DNA of 56,489 nt from an uncultured Porphyromonas sp. (GTDB taxonomy: Bacteria; Bacteroidota; Bacteroidia; Bacteroidales; Porphyromonadaceae): assembly GCF_905372525.1 (NCBI RefSeq), contig NZ_CAJPPN010000011.1, positions 1 through 56,489 on the forward strand. Reading direction: 5' to 3'. This document shows positions 1 through 8,621 of the stretch, in pieces. Numbering within the stretch: position 1 is the first letter of the stretch; each line of letters starts with the position of its first letter. The notes beneath the pieces were generated by a model that was given only the letters and a program-made list of their open reading frames with translations, was not told where the DNA came from and made no database searches. Position numbers and translations under genes: made by a program.

Positions 1-45
1 TCGTGGGGGTGGGTGTGGGGGGCTTTGCTCCTTCCCTTGGGCGGG

Positions 46-834
46 CTACCTCGCCATCCAGACGGAGAGGCTATCACGTAGGGCGAGTGAGGTGTGCCTC
101 AGGAGCCATGCCGTACGGAAGGAGTAGCTCAGTGGAATGCTGCAGTCGAGCTCGGGGAAGGCTTTGCTGAAGGCCTTCGCCTCGGTGTCCGTACAGACCG
201 TATAGGTGATCTTACCCGAGGCGACCCGCATGGCTAGCTGCTCGGCTTGGTAGAGGCTGTCGATATCTAGGTGGATGCTGTCGCCGATCTCCTCGCTCAG
301 GTGCTCGATGAAGAGGGCGAAGGGAGAGCCCTTCGGTAGGGTGACCGTTCGCCCCCCGAGCTCGATCTGCCTCTTCACGAGGGTCGTGCTGTCCGCCCTA
401 CGCTGTACGAGGAAGAGTGGACCCGAGGTCTGCTGTCCGAAGAGCAGGAAGCGGGTCGTATCCACATCTGCCGTGCTCGCCATAGGACGTACGACGAGGT
501 CTGCCCCCCCGTCACTCAGGAGCTGTAGGGCACGCTCCCAGCTATTCTCCAGGATGACCTCTACCCGTAGGCCACTACGCTCCTGGAGCTTCTTGGCTAG
601 GGTGTAGACGGCGCCCGTGAGTTCACCGCCCTCGGCATGCACACCACCCTCGGTGTAGGCAGTCAGTAGGCGGAGTGTTCCCTCGCGTCGTATCTCGGGG
701 TAGTCACGCCCTACGGTAGGGGGCGGTGAGACCTCGCCCCCGCTATGGGTGCGCAGGTAGAGCATCACAGCGACGACGAGGAGGAGTAGGACGAGGTAGA
801 GGGGAGTACGTCCCTTGAGGAGCTTGGTCTGCAT
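46..834 (-). CDS. Membrane-anchored solute-binding protein family 3-like (MltF N-domain-like)
   Basis: The 262-residue protein starts with a short basic stretch and one hydrophobic segment (about residues 11-26) that looks like an uncleaved anchor. It continues with a periplasmic-binding-protein fold of family 3 (SBP_bac_3) type: the early 'GTLRLLTAYTEGG' strand, the 'GAVYTLAKKLQERSG' helix and the 'GGADLVVRPMASTADVD' block are typical. The same module forms the N-terminal half of the lytic transglycosylase MltF, but here the chain ends without any lysozyme-like catalytic domain. It lies 14 bp after the putative porin gene and is probably co-transcribed with it. A role in sensing or binding a small solute or muropeptide at the inner membrane is inference only. 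Confidence 0.72.
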   Translation of the reverse strand: MQTKLLKGRTPLYLVLLLLVVAVMLYLRTHSGGEVSPPPTVGRDYPEIRREGTLRLLTAYTEGGVHAEGGELTGAVYTLAKKLQERSGLRVEVILENSWERALQLLSDGGADLVVRPMASTADVDTTRFLLFGQQTSGPLFLVQRRADSTTLVKRQIELGGRTVTLPKGSPFALFIEHLSEEIGDSIHLDIDSLYQAEQLAMRVASGKITYTVCTDTEAKAFSKAFPELDCSIPLSYSFRTAWLLRHTSLALRDSLSVWMAR

Positions 835-848
835 GGGTCAGGGCGGGG

Positions 849-2933
849 TTAGTTATTGAGATCTACGATGACACCCCCAGCGAGGTACATCGGGTTGTAG
901 GGATACTTGTACATCGCTAGGCGGGAGCTGGTAGCGAAGGCCTCGGTGACGTTGTACATCTGGAGGAAGAAGCGGGCACGCTTCAGACGGAAGTTGGCAT
1001 AGGCATTGATCAGCGGAGCCTCCCCCCCGATCTTGCCCTCCGTCTGTAGGATGAACTGCTGGGTCGTCGGGAGGTAGTAGGGGGCATAGTAGGCACTGTG
1101 CCAGTAGGCCTTGAGCCCTAGGTCTATGCGCATGACTTGAGCTACGAGGAAGCGTAGGTAGACATCTGCCGCCGCAGTGAGCTGGGGGAGAGGAAGCACA
1201 GAGGGCTGTGAGGAGGTCTGGTAGGCGGCCTCTACATCCCAGTTGAGTAGGCCTGCGCTCCCCGTCTGCCTTGCCCGTAGGGAGAGGACTTGGATGATGT
1301 CGGAGTATTGGCTGGGCTCGCCCTTGGCTCCATAGTAGATATAGTTCTGCAGGCTCGCCGTGCGTGCCTCGAGCTGGGTACCCCAGGAGCTGAGGTGTAC
1401 CTTGCCCCCGAGCTCGAGACGACGGGTGAACTTCAGATCCTTGTCCCACCAGCCATAGGTGCCGTGGTGATGAGCAGCGAAGTAGGAGGGACGAGCATTA
1501 TCAATGTAGGTGTCGGCCTCGAGGGCGAACTCACGGCGGAAGAGACGGAAGGCCGTACGTATATCCCCCTCTAGGCGGAAGGCGCCGAGGTCAGAGCCAA
1601 GTACACCGAGTTCACCCCGAGCGGAGAAGTTAAGCCCCGTGCCCTCCCTGCGCTCCATGAGTCCCCCGACGAAGGTCGAGGAGAAGCGGTCGGTCACTCC
1701 ATAGAGATGTGTCGTGGCATCGGGGTTCTTCGCCCAATACTGCTCCTGCCGTACATAGGCTGATAGGCCGAACTTCACCCAGGGACGGAAGCCCTCCATG
1801 AGCGATAGGGCTAGGGTGTTGTGCAGCGTAGTGAGCTGGGCGGTATCGTTGGGGTAGGCATACTGGACGGGTGTGCCTCCACCACTCGGAGTACGGGTCT
1901 GTGTCGTCACGGGATCGCCGAAGACAGTCTTCCAGAGGTTGTTCTCCCCCTGAGCCTGTAGGCGACGGCTCTGCTTGTTGTAGTAGGTCGTCAGGGACAC
2001 CCCACCGACGGGCACGAAGTAGGTGGAGTCGAGCCGGAGGCTATCCCCCGAGCGTGAGGCCTCCTCTAGCTCCCGATCTGTAGGGGTACGACGGACGCTC
2101 CGATAGCTCCCTAGGCGATAGGTCTGGGCGAGGTAGGCATGACCTGCACGGATGCGGTTCGTCAGAGGCTCTGTGATCAGGACGGGGATGTCCTTGGCAC
2201 TAACCTTGGTGCGCCCGTTGGTGTTGTAGCGGTCGGGATTGAGGATGTAGTCGGAGTTCGTGATCCCTCCGTTCTCCTGCTGCTTGTAGTAGTCGTTGGC
2301 TACGTAGGCATAGAGCTCGTAGCGGTCGGCTCGGTAGCTAGCGAAGAGGCGATAGCGTGCGTCCTTGCTACGGCTATTGGTATAGAAGCCCTGGGCATTG
2401 CGGTAGTCGAAGTTTGCCCCGACATTGATCTCTCGCCCCATGTTCACACCGAAGTCCCCCGCAACGACGTCTTCGCTCTCGTTGGTCTTGAAGTTGCGCT
2501 GGTAGCGCACGAAGGTGAAGGGCGTCTTCGTGTCGTAGAAGCGTACCTCCTCAGGGGTGTAGAGCATACGATAGTAGCCGTCGGTGTAGAAGAAGTCCCC
2601 CACACGACGAGGTCGGTCGAAGAAGAGCTTCGCCTGCCAGAGGTGGTTCATATTCCCTTGATAGGCCGTCCCTAGGGAACGGAACTCTGGGGATATGTAC
2701 TCAAAGGTGTAGTGGGTGAGCGTATCGGGCATCTGCACCTGCACCGCTCTGGCGACGCTGGGAGTGATGCGGTAGGCACGTAGCTTGTCACCACGCACCA
2801 TCTTGATCTCATCGGGGATCTCTACGACGTCTCGCACCTCGTAGGGACTATAGGTGCGCCGCTCGGGCACCTGCGCCTGTGCTACGGCACTCACGAGTAG
2901 CAGCACAGTCAGTAGTATGGTCTGTAATCTCAT
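849..2933 (-). CDS. Putative outer-membrane porin (Bacteroidota porin family)
   Basis: This 694-residue protein has a clear signal peptide (MRLQTILLTVLLLVSAVAQA, cleavage near AQA-Q). The rest is a long series of alternating aromatic and polar beta-strands, rich in Tyr, Arg and Asn, ending in a hydrophobic strand (GGVIVDLNN). It matches the general look of the Bacteroidota 'putative porin' family of about 650-700 residues. There is no TonB box or plug domain, so it is probably a passive or specific pore and not a TonB-dependent receptor. It sits between the CDF metal exporter (33 bp upstream) and the solute-binding-like protein (14 bp downstream), suggesting one transcript. The substrate is not visible. 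Confidence 0.75.
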   Translation of the reverse strand: MRLQTILLTVLLLVSAVAQAQVPERRTYSPYEVRDVVEIPDEIKMVRGDKLRAYRITPSVARAVQVQMPDTLTHYTFEYISPEFRSLGTAYQGNMNHLWQAKLFFDRPRRVGDFFYTDGYYRMLYTPEEVRFYDTKTPFTFVRYQRNFKTNESEDVVAGDFGVNMGREINVGANFDYRNAQGFYTNSRSKDARYRLFASYRADRYELYAYVANDYYKQQENGGITNSDYILNPDRYNTNGRTKVSAKDIPVLITEPLTNRIRAGHAYLAQTYRLGSYRSVRRTPTDRELEEASRSGDSLRLDSTYFVPVGGVSLTTYYNKQSRRLQAQGENNLWKTVFGDPVTTQTRTPSGGGTPVQYAYPNDTAQLTTLHNTLALSLMEGFRPWVKFGLSAYVRQEQYWAKNPDATTHLYGVTDRFSSTFVGGLMERREGTGLNFSARGELGVLGSDLGAFRLEGDIRTAFRLFRREFALEADTYIDNARPSYFAAHHHGTYGWWDKDLKFTRRLELGGKVHLSSWGTQLEARTASLQNYIYYGAKGEPSQYSDIIQVLSLRARQTGSAGLLNWDVEAAYQTSSQPSVLPLPQLTAAADVYLRFLVAQVMRIDLGLKAYWHSAYYAPYYLPTTQQFILQTEGKIGGEAPLINAYANFRLKRARFFLQMYNVTEAFATSSRLAMYKYPYNPMYLAGGVIVDLNN

Positions 2934-2966
2934 CTAATATCTATTGATAAGGCAGCTCTCTCCCTC

Positions 2967-4058
2967 CTAGCAGTGCTCCATCCCACAGCTACAGCCCCTA
3001 GGGTCGATCTCGATGGTGATGTGCTCCAGCTGGTAGCGAGAGGCTACTCGGCGAACCTCCTGCTTGAGCTCAGCCCAAGCCTCGGGGGAGGGGTAGCTCG
3101 GACAGTCGAAGACGAGGTGCAGCGAGGCAATATGCTGCTCCCCGTTGAGCGTCCATATATGTACGTCGTGTACCGAGAGGACGCCTCGTAGGGCTTCGAC
3201 TTCGTGTACGAAGCCCTCTTGGTCTACCTCCACGGGAACCCCTTGTAGGAGGATGCGGAAGTTGTCACGGAGATTGAAGTACACATTGTACAATATCCAT
3301 GCAGTGATCCCCAGTGAGAGCAGAGGGTCAAGGATCGGAAGATCGACAAAGTACATCACGACACTGACGATCAGTACTGCTATCCAGCCCAGCACATCCT
3401 CCATCAAGTGTAGGCGCATGGAGCGTTCGTTCAGGGAGTGTCCCCCGCTCATTCGCCAGGCTGCATAGCCGTTGATCAGGAGGCCGAAGATAGCTAGTAG
3501 GAACATCCCCTCGGCGTGGGGACGTGCAGGATGGATGATGCGCTCAATGGACTCTGTGATGACGAAGAACGAGCCGACTAGTAGGATCACCGATATAAGT
3601 AACGAGCCGAGGAGCGAGAACCGCTTGTAGCCGTAGCTGAAGTAGCGGTCACGCCCTTTCTTCGAGAGTCGCTCCAGATACCAAGCGACGCCGAGCGAGC
3701 AGGAGTCCCCGAGGTCGTGTAGTGAGTCCGAGAGGATAGCGACACTCCCCGTATAGAGCCCCCCGACGAGCTCGACGGCTGCGAAGAAGAGGTTCAGCAG
3801 GAAGGCTACGAGGATATTCCCCTCCGCATGGTGATGATGGTGGTGATGGTGTCCGTGGCCATGACTATGCACATGGCTATGGGTATGAGCGTCGTCGTGG
3901 CAGTGTCCGTCGTGCTCATGCTTATGGTCGTGCTCATGAGGATGCTCATGAGTGTGACCGTGGTGCCCCTCCTCGTGTTGGTCGTGGCTGTGTGCTCCTT
4001 CGTGCCCCTGGTGGGTTAGCTCTGCACTTTCATTATGCTGGTCGTCATCGTGTCCCAT
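2967..4058 (-). CDS. Cation diffusion facilitator, Zn/Co/Cd exporter with His-rich N-terminus
   Basis: This is a CDF-family antiporter of 363 residues that exports divalent metal ions, probably Zn2+, from the cytoplasm. Residues 1-78 are an extraordinary cytoplasmic metal-binding tail with about 33 histidines, including a run of eight. Six membrane segments follow (about 80-275). The metal site is visible as DSLHDLGD in TM2 and HLMED in TM5, the HxxxD arrangement of zinc transporters. The C-terminal cytoplasmic domain (about 280-355) carries 'VHDVHIWTLNGEQHIASLHL', and the chain ends in a Cys/His cluster (CSCGMEHC). A TACTTTTG -7 element on the minus strand (4110-4117) lies about 50 bp before the start. 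Confidence 0.9.
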   Translation of the reverse strand: MGHDDDQHNESAELTHQGHEGAHSHDQHEEGHHGHTHEHPHEHDHKHEHDGHCHDDAHTHSHVHSHGHGHHHHHHHHAEGNILVAFLLNLFFAAVELVGGLYTGSVAILSDSLHDLGDSCSLGVAWYLERLSKKGRDRYFSYGYKRFSLLGSLLISVILLVGSFFVITESIERIIHPARPHAEGMFLLAIFGLLINGYAAWRMSGGHSLNERSMRLHLMEDVLGWIAVLIVSVVMYFVDLPILDPLLSLGITAWILYNVYFNLRDNFRILLQGVPVEVDQEGFVHEVEALRGVLSVHDVHIWTLNGEQHIASLHLVFDCPSYPSPEAWAELKQEVRRVASRYQLEHITIEIDPRGCSCGMEHC

Positions 4059-4171
4059 TCTCTGATAGCTTTGAAGTCCTAATTATACACTATTGAGCTT
4101 GTTGTATCACAAAAGTACAACTATTTAGGCGTACGATACGAGAGCTTCTAGGGGAACCCCCTTCCCTCACC

Positions 4172-5518
4172 CTAGGGGTGTGGAGCACGATGAGCCTGTA
4201 GGCGGGCTCTCCATACGAGGAAGAAAGCGAAGAATACAAGCCCCTTCAGCACAGAGGTTAGGCAGATCGCCCACCAGGCTGCCTCTAGCCCCCAGCCTAG
4301 GGAGACGAAGAGTAGAACGATCGGGATGCGCAGATACGTCCCCACGATCCCTATCCCTGCGGATAGGTAGGTCTTGCCTAGACCGTTGAATAGCCCCCCA
4401 GTCGTGATCTCCAGCATCATAAACATCTGGCTGAGCCCCACGATCCTTAGGTAAAGCCCACCCGCAGTATAGGCCTCTCGCTCGGGGACGATGAGCGAGA
4501 AGAGCTCCTCACTGAACAGGAGAAAGGCTAGCATCCCCACGAAGCCCACCGAGAGCGTGAAGGTGAGAGCTCTTCGGTAGACCTCATAGACTCGTCGCAG
4601 GTGACCAGCTGCCCAGTTTTGTCCTACGATAGCCACTAGGGCGGTCGTCACACCGTTGGCGGTATTCCAGGTTAGCGCCTCGATCTGTGCCCCCGTGGTC
4701 ATCGTCGCCACTCCGATATGCCCGCCGATACGAGAGACCACTCCACCCATATAGATACTCACGAAGGCAAAGAGGACATTGAGTAGCACGACGGGTACAC
4801 CTACCTGCAGGATATGCAGCACGTAGCTCCTACGTAGGCGGACAAAGAAGGGGAAGCTATCGAAGAGCTTGTCCCGCTGAGCCTTCCTCACGAAGAGGAA
4901 GAGTACCACCGTCTGGCTGATCACTGTGGCGAGGGCAGCCCCTTGTACTCCCCAGCCGATGAGGTGGATGAAGAGCGGGTCTAGGAGCATATTGCACCCT
5001 AGACCAATGCACATGATGTGGAAGGGAACCTTGCTGTGCCCAATGGCGTTGTACAGTCCCGTGAGGGTAGCCGTTAGGAAGATTTCGGGGAAGCCGATGA
5101 GGCTCACATACATATAGCTCAGAGCGTCGTGACGGACTCCCTCCTCTAGGCTATAGAGATCGACCATAGGCTCGGCACAGAGTGCATAGCCGATGGTCAG
5201 GAGTGTGCCCACGAGGAGACTCATCGTGACGTTGTGCGAGGCATATCGTCCCGCCTCCCTCAGCTCTCCCGAGCCGACACAGTGGGAGATGGTGACCTCA
5301 CAGCCCGTCTTGTTGAGCCAAGCCACAGAGTTGGCTATCCAAATAAAGACGGAGACCACTCCTACAGCTGCTAGAGCCTCGCTACTTAATCGCCCCAGCC
5401 AAGCCATGTCGGTGAAGCTATATGCGATCTGCACGAAGGAGGTACCCATGATGGGTAGAGCCTGCTGGTAGAGCAGTCTCGTGAGGTCACCCTGCGTCAG
5501 ATCCTTGACCTTACTCAT
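4172..5518 (-). CDS. MATE family efflux transporter
   Basis: This multidrug/toxin extrusion family membrane protein has 448 residues, the usual MATE length, and twelve predicted hydrophobic segments. The N-terminal signature is characteristic of the family: 'QALPIMGTSFVQIAYSFTD' followed by 'MAWLGRLSSEALAAVG'. The second half repeats the pattern (VVLLNVLFAFVSIYMGGVVSRIGG). It is expected to exchange Na+ or H+ for cationic drugs or metabolites. The gene stands alone. A minus-strand TACCTTTG -7 motif (5652-5659) lies about 135 bp upstream, on the gene side of the MITE-like repeat. The substrate cannot be told from sequence. Confidence 0.92.
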   Translation of the reverse strand: MSKVKDLTQGDLTRLLYQQALPIMGTSFVQIAYSFTDMAWLGRLSSEALAAVGVVSVFIWIANSVAWLNKTGCEVTISHCVGSGELREAGRYASHNVTMSLLVGTLLTIGYALCAEPMVDLYSLEEGVRHDALSYMYVSLIGFPEIFLTATLTGLYNAIGHSKVPFHIMCIGLGCNMLLDPLFIHLIGWGVQGAALATVISQTVVLFLFVRKAQRDKLFDSFPFFVRLRRSYVLHILQVGVPVVLLNVLFAFVSIYMGGVVSRIGGHIGVATMTTGAQIEALTWNTANGVTTALVAIVGQNWAAGHLRRVYEVYRRALTFTLSVGFVGMLAFLLFSEELFSLIVPEREAYTAGGLYLRIVGLSQMFMMLEITTGGLFNGLGKTYLSAGIGIVGTYLRIPIVLLFVSLGWGLEAAWWAICLTSVLKGLVFFAFFLVWRARLQAHRAPHP

Positions 5519-5694
5519 CTAATTATTGGTTGTGATCCCCTGGGGTATATCCTTTGCTCTTGGGTAGCTCCTTTGCTCCCTTTGCTCCCTTTACTGATGG
5601 AGCAGGACAGAGGTTATACACTCTAGGGGTGTATCTTACGAATTTGAGGCACAAAGGTACACTATTTCCCTCTGTACGTTCCGTCTCTTATCCA

Positions 5695-6068
5695 CCTAAT
5701 AGCTCCGCATGAACTCGCTCGCACACTCCTGCCTTTGGATCTTCGGGAAGATTATTTCATATCCCAGGGAGCCTTAGCCCATCCCTAGAGATCCTACGTA
5801 TTATCCCCAAGGGATAGACATACAAGCGAGCCCTAGAGAGGAGATACTTAGAGCGCACTTGTGTACACGCGTGTATACAGTTGTGTACACGTGGGTATAC
5901 AGTTGTGTACACACGTGTATACTCATCCCTCCTAGGTAGGAGGTATTCGCTGGGTATCTCTACACCTAGGATACGGATACTTCTATCTTCGGTGTATGCT
6001 CCTTGACGACCTTGCCCTCGCACTATGGTGATTTCATGCGTCAGCCCTGTCCTCCTAATAGCTCCGCA
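5695..6068. repeat. MITE-like dispersed repeat, copy 1, with 15-bp flanking direct repeats
   Basis: This non-coding element of about 345 bp is shared with copies at 36548-36909, 56337-56489 (inverted, running out of the window) and, partially, 50568-50672 (inverted). The right end reads TCATGCGTCAGCCCT, the inverse of the left end seen in copy 2. The centre (5859-5924) holds three tandem 22-bp units, each built from the palindromes GTGTACAC and GTATAC. The same 15 bases, CCTAATAGCTCCGCA, lie on both sides (5695-5709 and 6054-6068), as if an insertion had duplicated its target. A GTG-initiated open frame runs through the element, but it is broken in other copies, so I treat it as non-coding. 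Confidence 0.8.
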
Positions 6069-6081
6069 GTATGAGGATAAG

Positions 6082-8040
6082 CTAGTGGCGGTAGTGGAGG
6101 GTGAGGATAGCTAAGGTCATCGAGGGGCGGGTCTCTACACGCTGGTGCTGGTGCAGGAGCTTGGCCTCGAGGGTGTAGGCATAGGAGGGTTGCCAGCGTA
6201 GACGCATCCCTACATCAAACCCTTCGCCGAAGAGGAGCGTAGAGGTGTATTCGTAGCGTACCCGAGGGTGTGCTGCATAGAGCCTTGCCTGCCAGTCCTG
6301 AGCACGGAAGTAGTCGGCGAAGAGCCCGACACGTAGCTGATCCCCTAGCGAGAGCCGTACATCTGCTAGGACTGCCCAGCTGGGGCTGCTCTTGGCCTTC
6401 GCCCAGCTGTAGGTGAGTGCTCCCGTCCACCCCTCTCCCTCATGACGCAGGCCTAGGCTGAGGCGCTGTGCTCGATCCCCCACAGCCAGCTGCCGCTTAC
6501 GAAGAGAGGCTAGGAGCAGTGTGCTCCCTGCCCGATCGACACCCAGCTCTAGGTGTGCCCCATAGTCCCAGCCCCGATGCCTTGGGGTGAGGCTATCCCG
6601 CTCGGAGAGCCTTCGGTAGCCACCAGCATAGAGCTGTAGCTGTAGGGATCGGATAGGTAGAGGGGGGCTCCATAGGGCTCGTATGCCCTCCTCGTCATTT
6701 GGGCGAAGGCTATGCGTACCACTTCGCCCATAGTAGCTCCAGTAGTCGGGTGCGATATGCCAGTAGGAGAAGCGTGCATCGCCGAGCGTCATCTGCTGTA
6801 GGCTCAGGTGCTGGATCAGTGCCCATGCCCCGAGCATATTCCGACTTAGCTCGCCACTGAGTCTCAGGTGTCCCTGCCTGCTCTGCCACCCGTAAGATAG
6901 GCTGAGGGCAGAGCTCGAGGAGAGCCCCTGTAGGTGTGGACGGTGCGAAGCCCCCGTAGCTACAGCTAGTGGATACCTTCGCCAGTCGTGGTACAAGGCT
7001 TGCAGAGAGATATGCCCCTGTGATGCTCTGTACTCGATCCAGCCACCGAGGAGGCGACTGGGGACCTTCCTTCGATGGCGCCATTCCGTCGGGGTGCGGT
7101 GTAGCCCTGTCTCCGAGAGCCCTACGATATGCCCCTCTTCGTCGATCCTGCCATCGAGGCTACGTGAGGAGGCGAAGGCTCCTATCCGCCAGCGCTCCTG
7201 CCCCATCTCTAGGGCAATACCTCGGCTAAAGTCGCTCTCTGTGCTGGAGCGAAGGGGGCGGATCCCCTCGGGAAGGCGAGGGGAGAGCGCTCTGAAGCTC
7301 ATCGGGTACACCCCCTGCCCTAAGAGTAGTCCACAGCCACGGGAGACCCGATAGTCCCCGAGGACGAACTGACGTAGGAGCCCTCGCTGAGTGAGCGCCC
7401 AGTGGAGGTTGTAGCTGTCGAAGCCTCGGTGCCCGTCATAGCTCCACGGCTCGCCAGCATCCTTCTCGGCGCTGATGTAGAGACTGCTCGCACGTGCACT
7501 GCGGTAATGTAAGCGTAGCAGTAGTGCACTATTGCCCCCGAGGTAGCTCTGTCTCTGTGGGGATAGCTGTCGTGTACTCGCCCTTCCCCCGACCTCAAGG
7601 CGTCCCTCTCTCCCTCGTTGCTCCACCTCAGAGGGTGGGCTACAAGTGAGGACGGGAAGTAGGAGGCTGATGAGTCTGCTATCCCACCCTTGTATGAGCT
7701 TGAGGTCTCCTAGCTCACGGAAGGGGCCATAGAGTCTGCGATAGTCGATGAAGTGCGTGATCTGTATATCCCGTACGAAGGGGATACGCTGGAGTTCCTC
7801 GGGCAGTAGTTGGTTGATGTCTAGGGGAGCTTGGCTGAGCTCGTCATAGAGCTGCTGGATCGCTGTCGCCTCTTCGTCTGAGAGTAGACCTAGGTGCCTC
7901 TGCTCCTCGATATAGTCCTCCCAGGGATGAGCCTGTCGGGGTAGGCTATCCTGCTGGGCGGACATCTTTAGAGGAGCGAGGAGTAAGGCTAGGGTGGCGG
8001 TGAGGAATAAATACCGAATAAAGCGTATGTGTGTAGGCAT
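6082..8040 (-). CDS. Outer-membrane beta-barrel with N-terminal helix-hairpin-helix segment
   Basis: This 652-residue protein belongs to a family seen widely in Bacteroidota and often annotated as helix-hairpin-helix or ComEA-like. The signal peptide is residues 1-28 (ending KMSAQ). Residues about 40-140 contain the stretch 'DINQLLPEELQRIPFVRD', the 'DYRRLYGPFRELGDLKLI' stretch and 'GWDSRLISLLLPVL', resembling HhH repeats of ComEA and type II secretion GspK-like proteins. The remaining ~500 residues are Tyr/Trp/Arg-rich alternating strands typical of an outer-membrane barrel, ending ILTLHYRH. DNA binding at the cell surface is suggested by the HhH part but unproven. It follows MITE copy 1 and may be transcribed after the DUF1697 gene (29-bp gap). 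Confidence 0.75.
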   Translation of the reverse strand: MPTHIRFIRYLFLTATLALLLAPLKMSAQQDSLPRQAHPWEDYIEEQRHLGLLSDEEATAIQQLYDELSQAPLDINQLLPEELQRIPFVRDIQITHFIDYRRLYGPFRELGDLKLIQGWDSRLISLLLPVLTCSPPSEVEQRGREGRLEVGGRASTRQLSPQRQSYLGGNSALLLRLHYRSARASSLYISAEKDAGEPWSYDGHRGFDSYNLHWALTQRGLLRQFVLGDYRVSRGCGLLLGQGVYPMSFRALSPRLPEGIRPLRSSTESDFSRGIALEMGQERWRIGAFASSRSLDGRIDEEGHIVGLSETGLHRTPTEWRHRRKVPSRLLGGWIEYRASQGHISLQALYHDWRRYPLAVATGASHRPHLQGLSSSSALSLSYGWQSRQGHLRLSGELSRNMLGAWALIQHLSLQQMTLGDARFSYWHIAPDYWSYYGRSGTHSLRPNDEEGIRALWSPPLPIRSLQLQLYAGGYRRLSERDSLTPRHRGWDYGAHLELGVDRAGSTLLLASLRKRQLAVGDRAQRLSLGLRHEGEGWTGALTYSWAKAKSSPSWAVLADVRLSLGDQLRVGLFADYFRAQDWQARLYAAHPRVRYEYTSTLLFGEGFDVGMRLRWQPSYAYTLEAKLLHQHQRVETRPSMTLAILTLHYRH

Positions 8041-8069
8041 GGTAAGGTCAGTTGGGGGGGCGGTGCGTA

Positions 8070-8621
8070 CTAGTCGGAGGGGGTAATAGCCTCGGCGAGC
8101 TCGATGAGACGTGCGAGGGTATTGCGGTTGCGAGTCGTAGCGGTGAACTTGAGTTTCTTCTCTAGGAAGTTATTGCTTAGCTTCGATCGGCTTGCATCCT
8201 TCGGGAGGTACATATAGAGTCTGCCCTCTACCATACGGAGCTCCTCCTCCCCGAAGTCCTCCTGACAGAGGGCTGCTATTCGCTTCGGGTCAATGGGCTC
8301 CATCGTAGTGGTATAGAATACTCGATCCTGCTGGTATTCGTCACCGAAGGGGTTGCCTCGGAGGTGCTTCTTGAGCTCGCTAGCGTCGGTGGTGATGACT
8401 TGTAGCTCCGCACCGCAATAGGCTCGTATGATCTCTGCGATACGTACGGAGGTCTCCTCCTTAGATAGGGGTGAGCGAAGGACGATATTCCCGCTTTGTA
8501 TATAGGTCGTGACCTCGGCGAACTCCTCCGCCTCGATGGCATCACGTAGCTCAGCCATCTTGGGGATACGGTTCTTGCCGGAGGGCATTACTCCTCTGAG
8601 GAGGACGATGTAGGTGTGCAC
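8070..8621 (-). CDS. DUF1697 family protein
   Basis: This 183-residue protein starts MHTYIVLLRGVMPSGKNRIPKMAELR, the hallmark N-terminus of DUF1697 ('YIALLRGINVGGxxxIxMaeLR'), and continues with 'TYIQSGNIVLRSP', also diagnostic. The C-terminal part has the family's '...LSNNFLEKKLKFTATTRNRNTLARLIELA'. Full length for the family. The biochemical function is unknown; structures of family members show a small alpha/beta fold. Its first 34 bp overlap the 3' end of the upstream unknown gene, and it is followed 29 bp later by the HhH barrel gene. Confidence 0.9.
   Translation of the reverse strand: MHTYIVLLRGVMPSGKNRIPKMAELRDAIEAEEFAEVTTYIQSGNIVLRSPLSKEETSVRIAEIIRAYCGAELQVITTDASELKKHLRGNPFGDEYQQDRVFYTTTMEPIDPKRIAALCQEDFGEEELRMVEGRLYMYLPKDASRSKLSNNFLEKKLKFTATTRNRNTLARLIELAEAITPSD

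Noticed and set aside
2139..2675. A 178-codon plus-strand open frame inside the porin gene
   Set aside because: It is a shadow frame caused by high GC content; the minus strand encodes a convincing secreted barrel with a signal peptide.
3828..4019. Open frame on the plus strand opposite the His-rich segment
   Set aside because: It is the antisense of histidine codons (repeated Met/Val), a composition artefact.
5757..6023. A GTG-started 88-codon open frame inside MITE copy 1, with a similar frame in copy 2
   Set aside because: Copy 3 has a one-base insertion that breaks the frame, the frames end at different points, and the predicted sequence is just the translation of palindromic repeats. 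Treated as non-coding.
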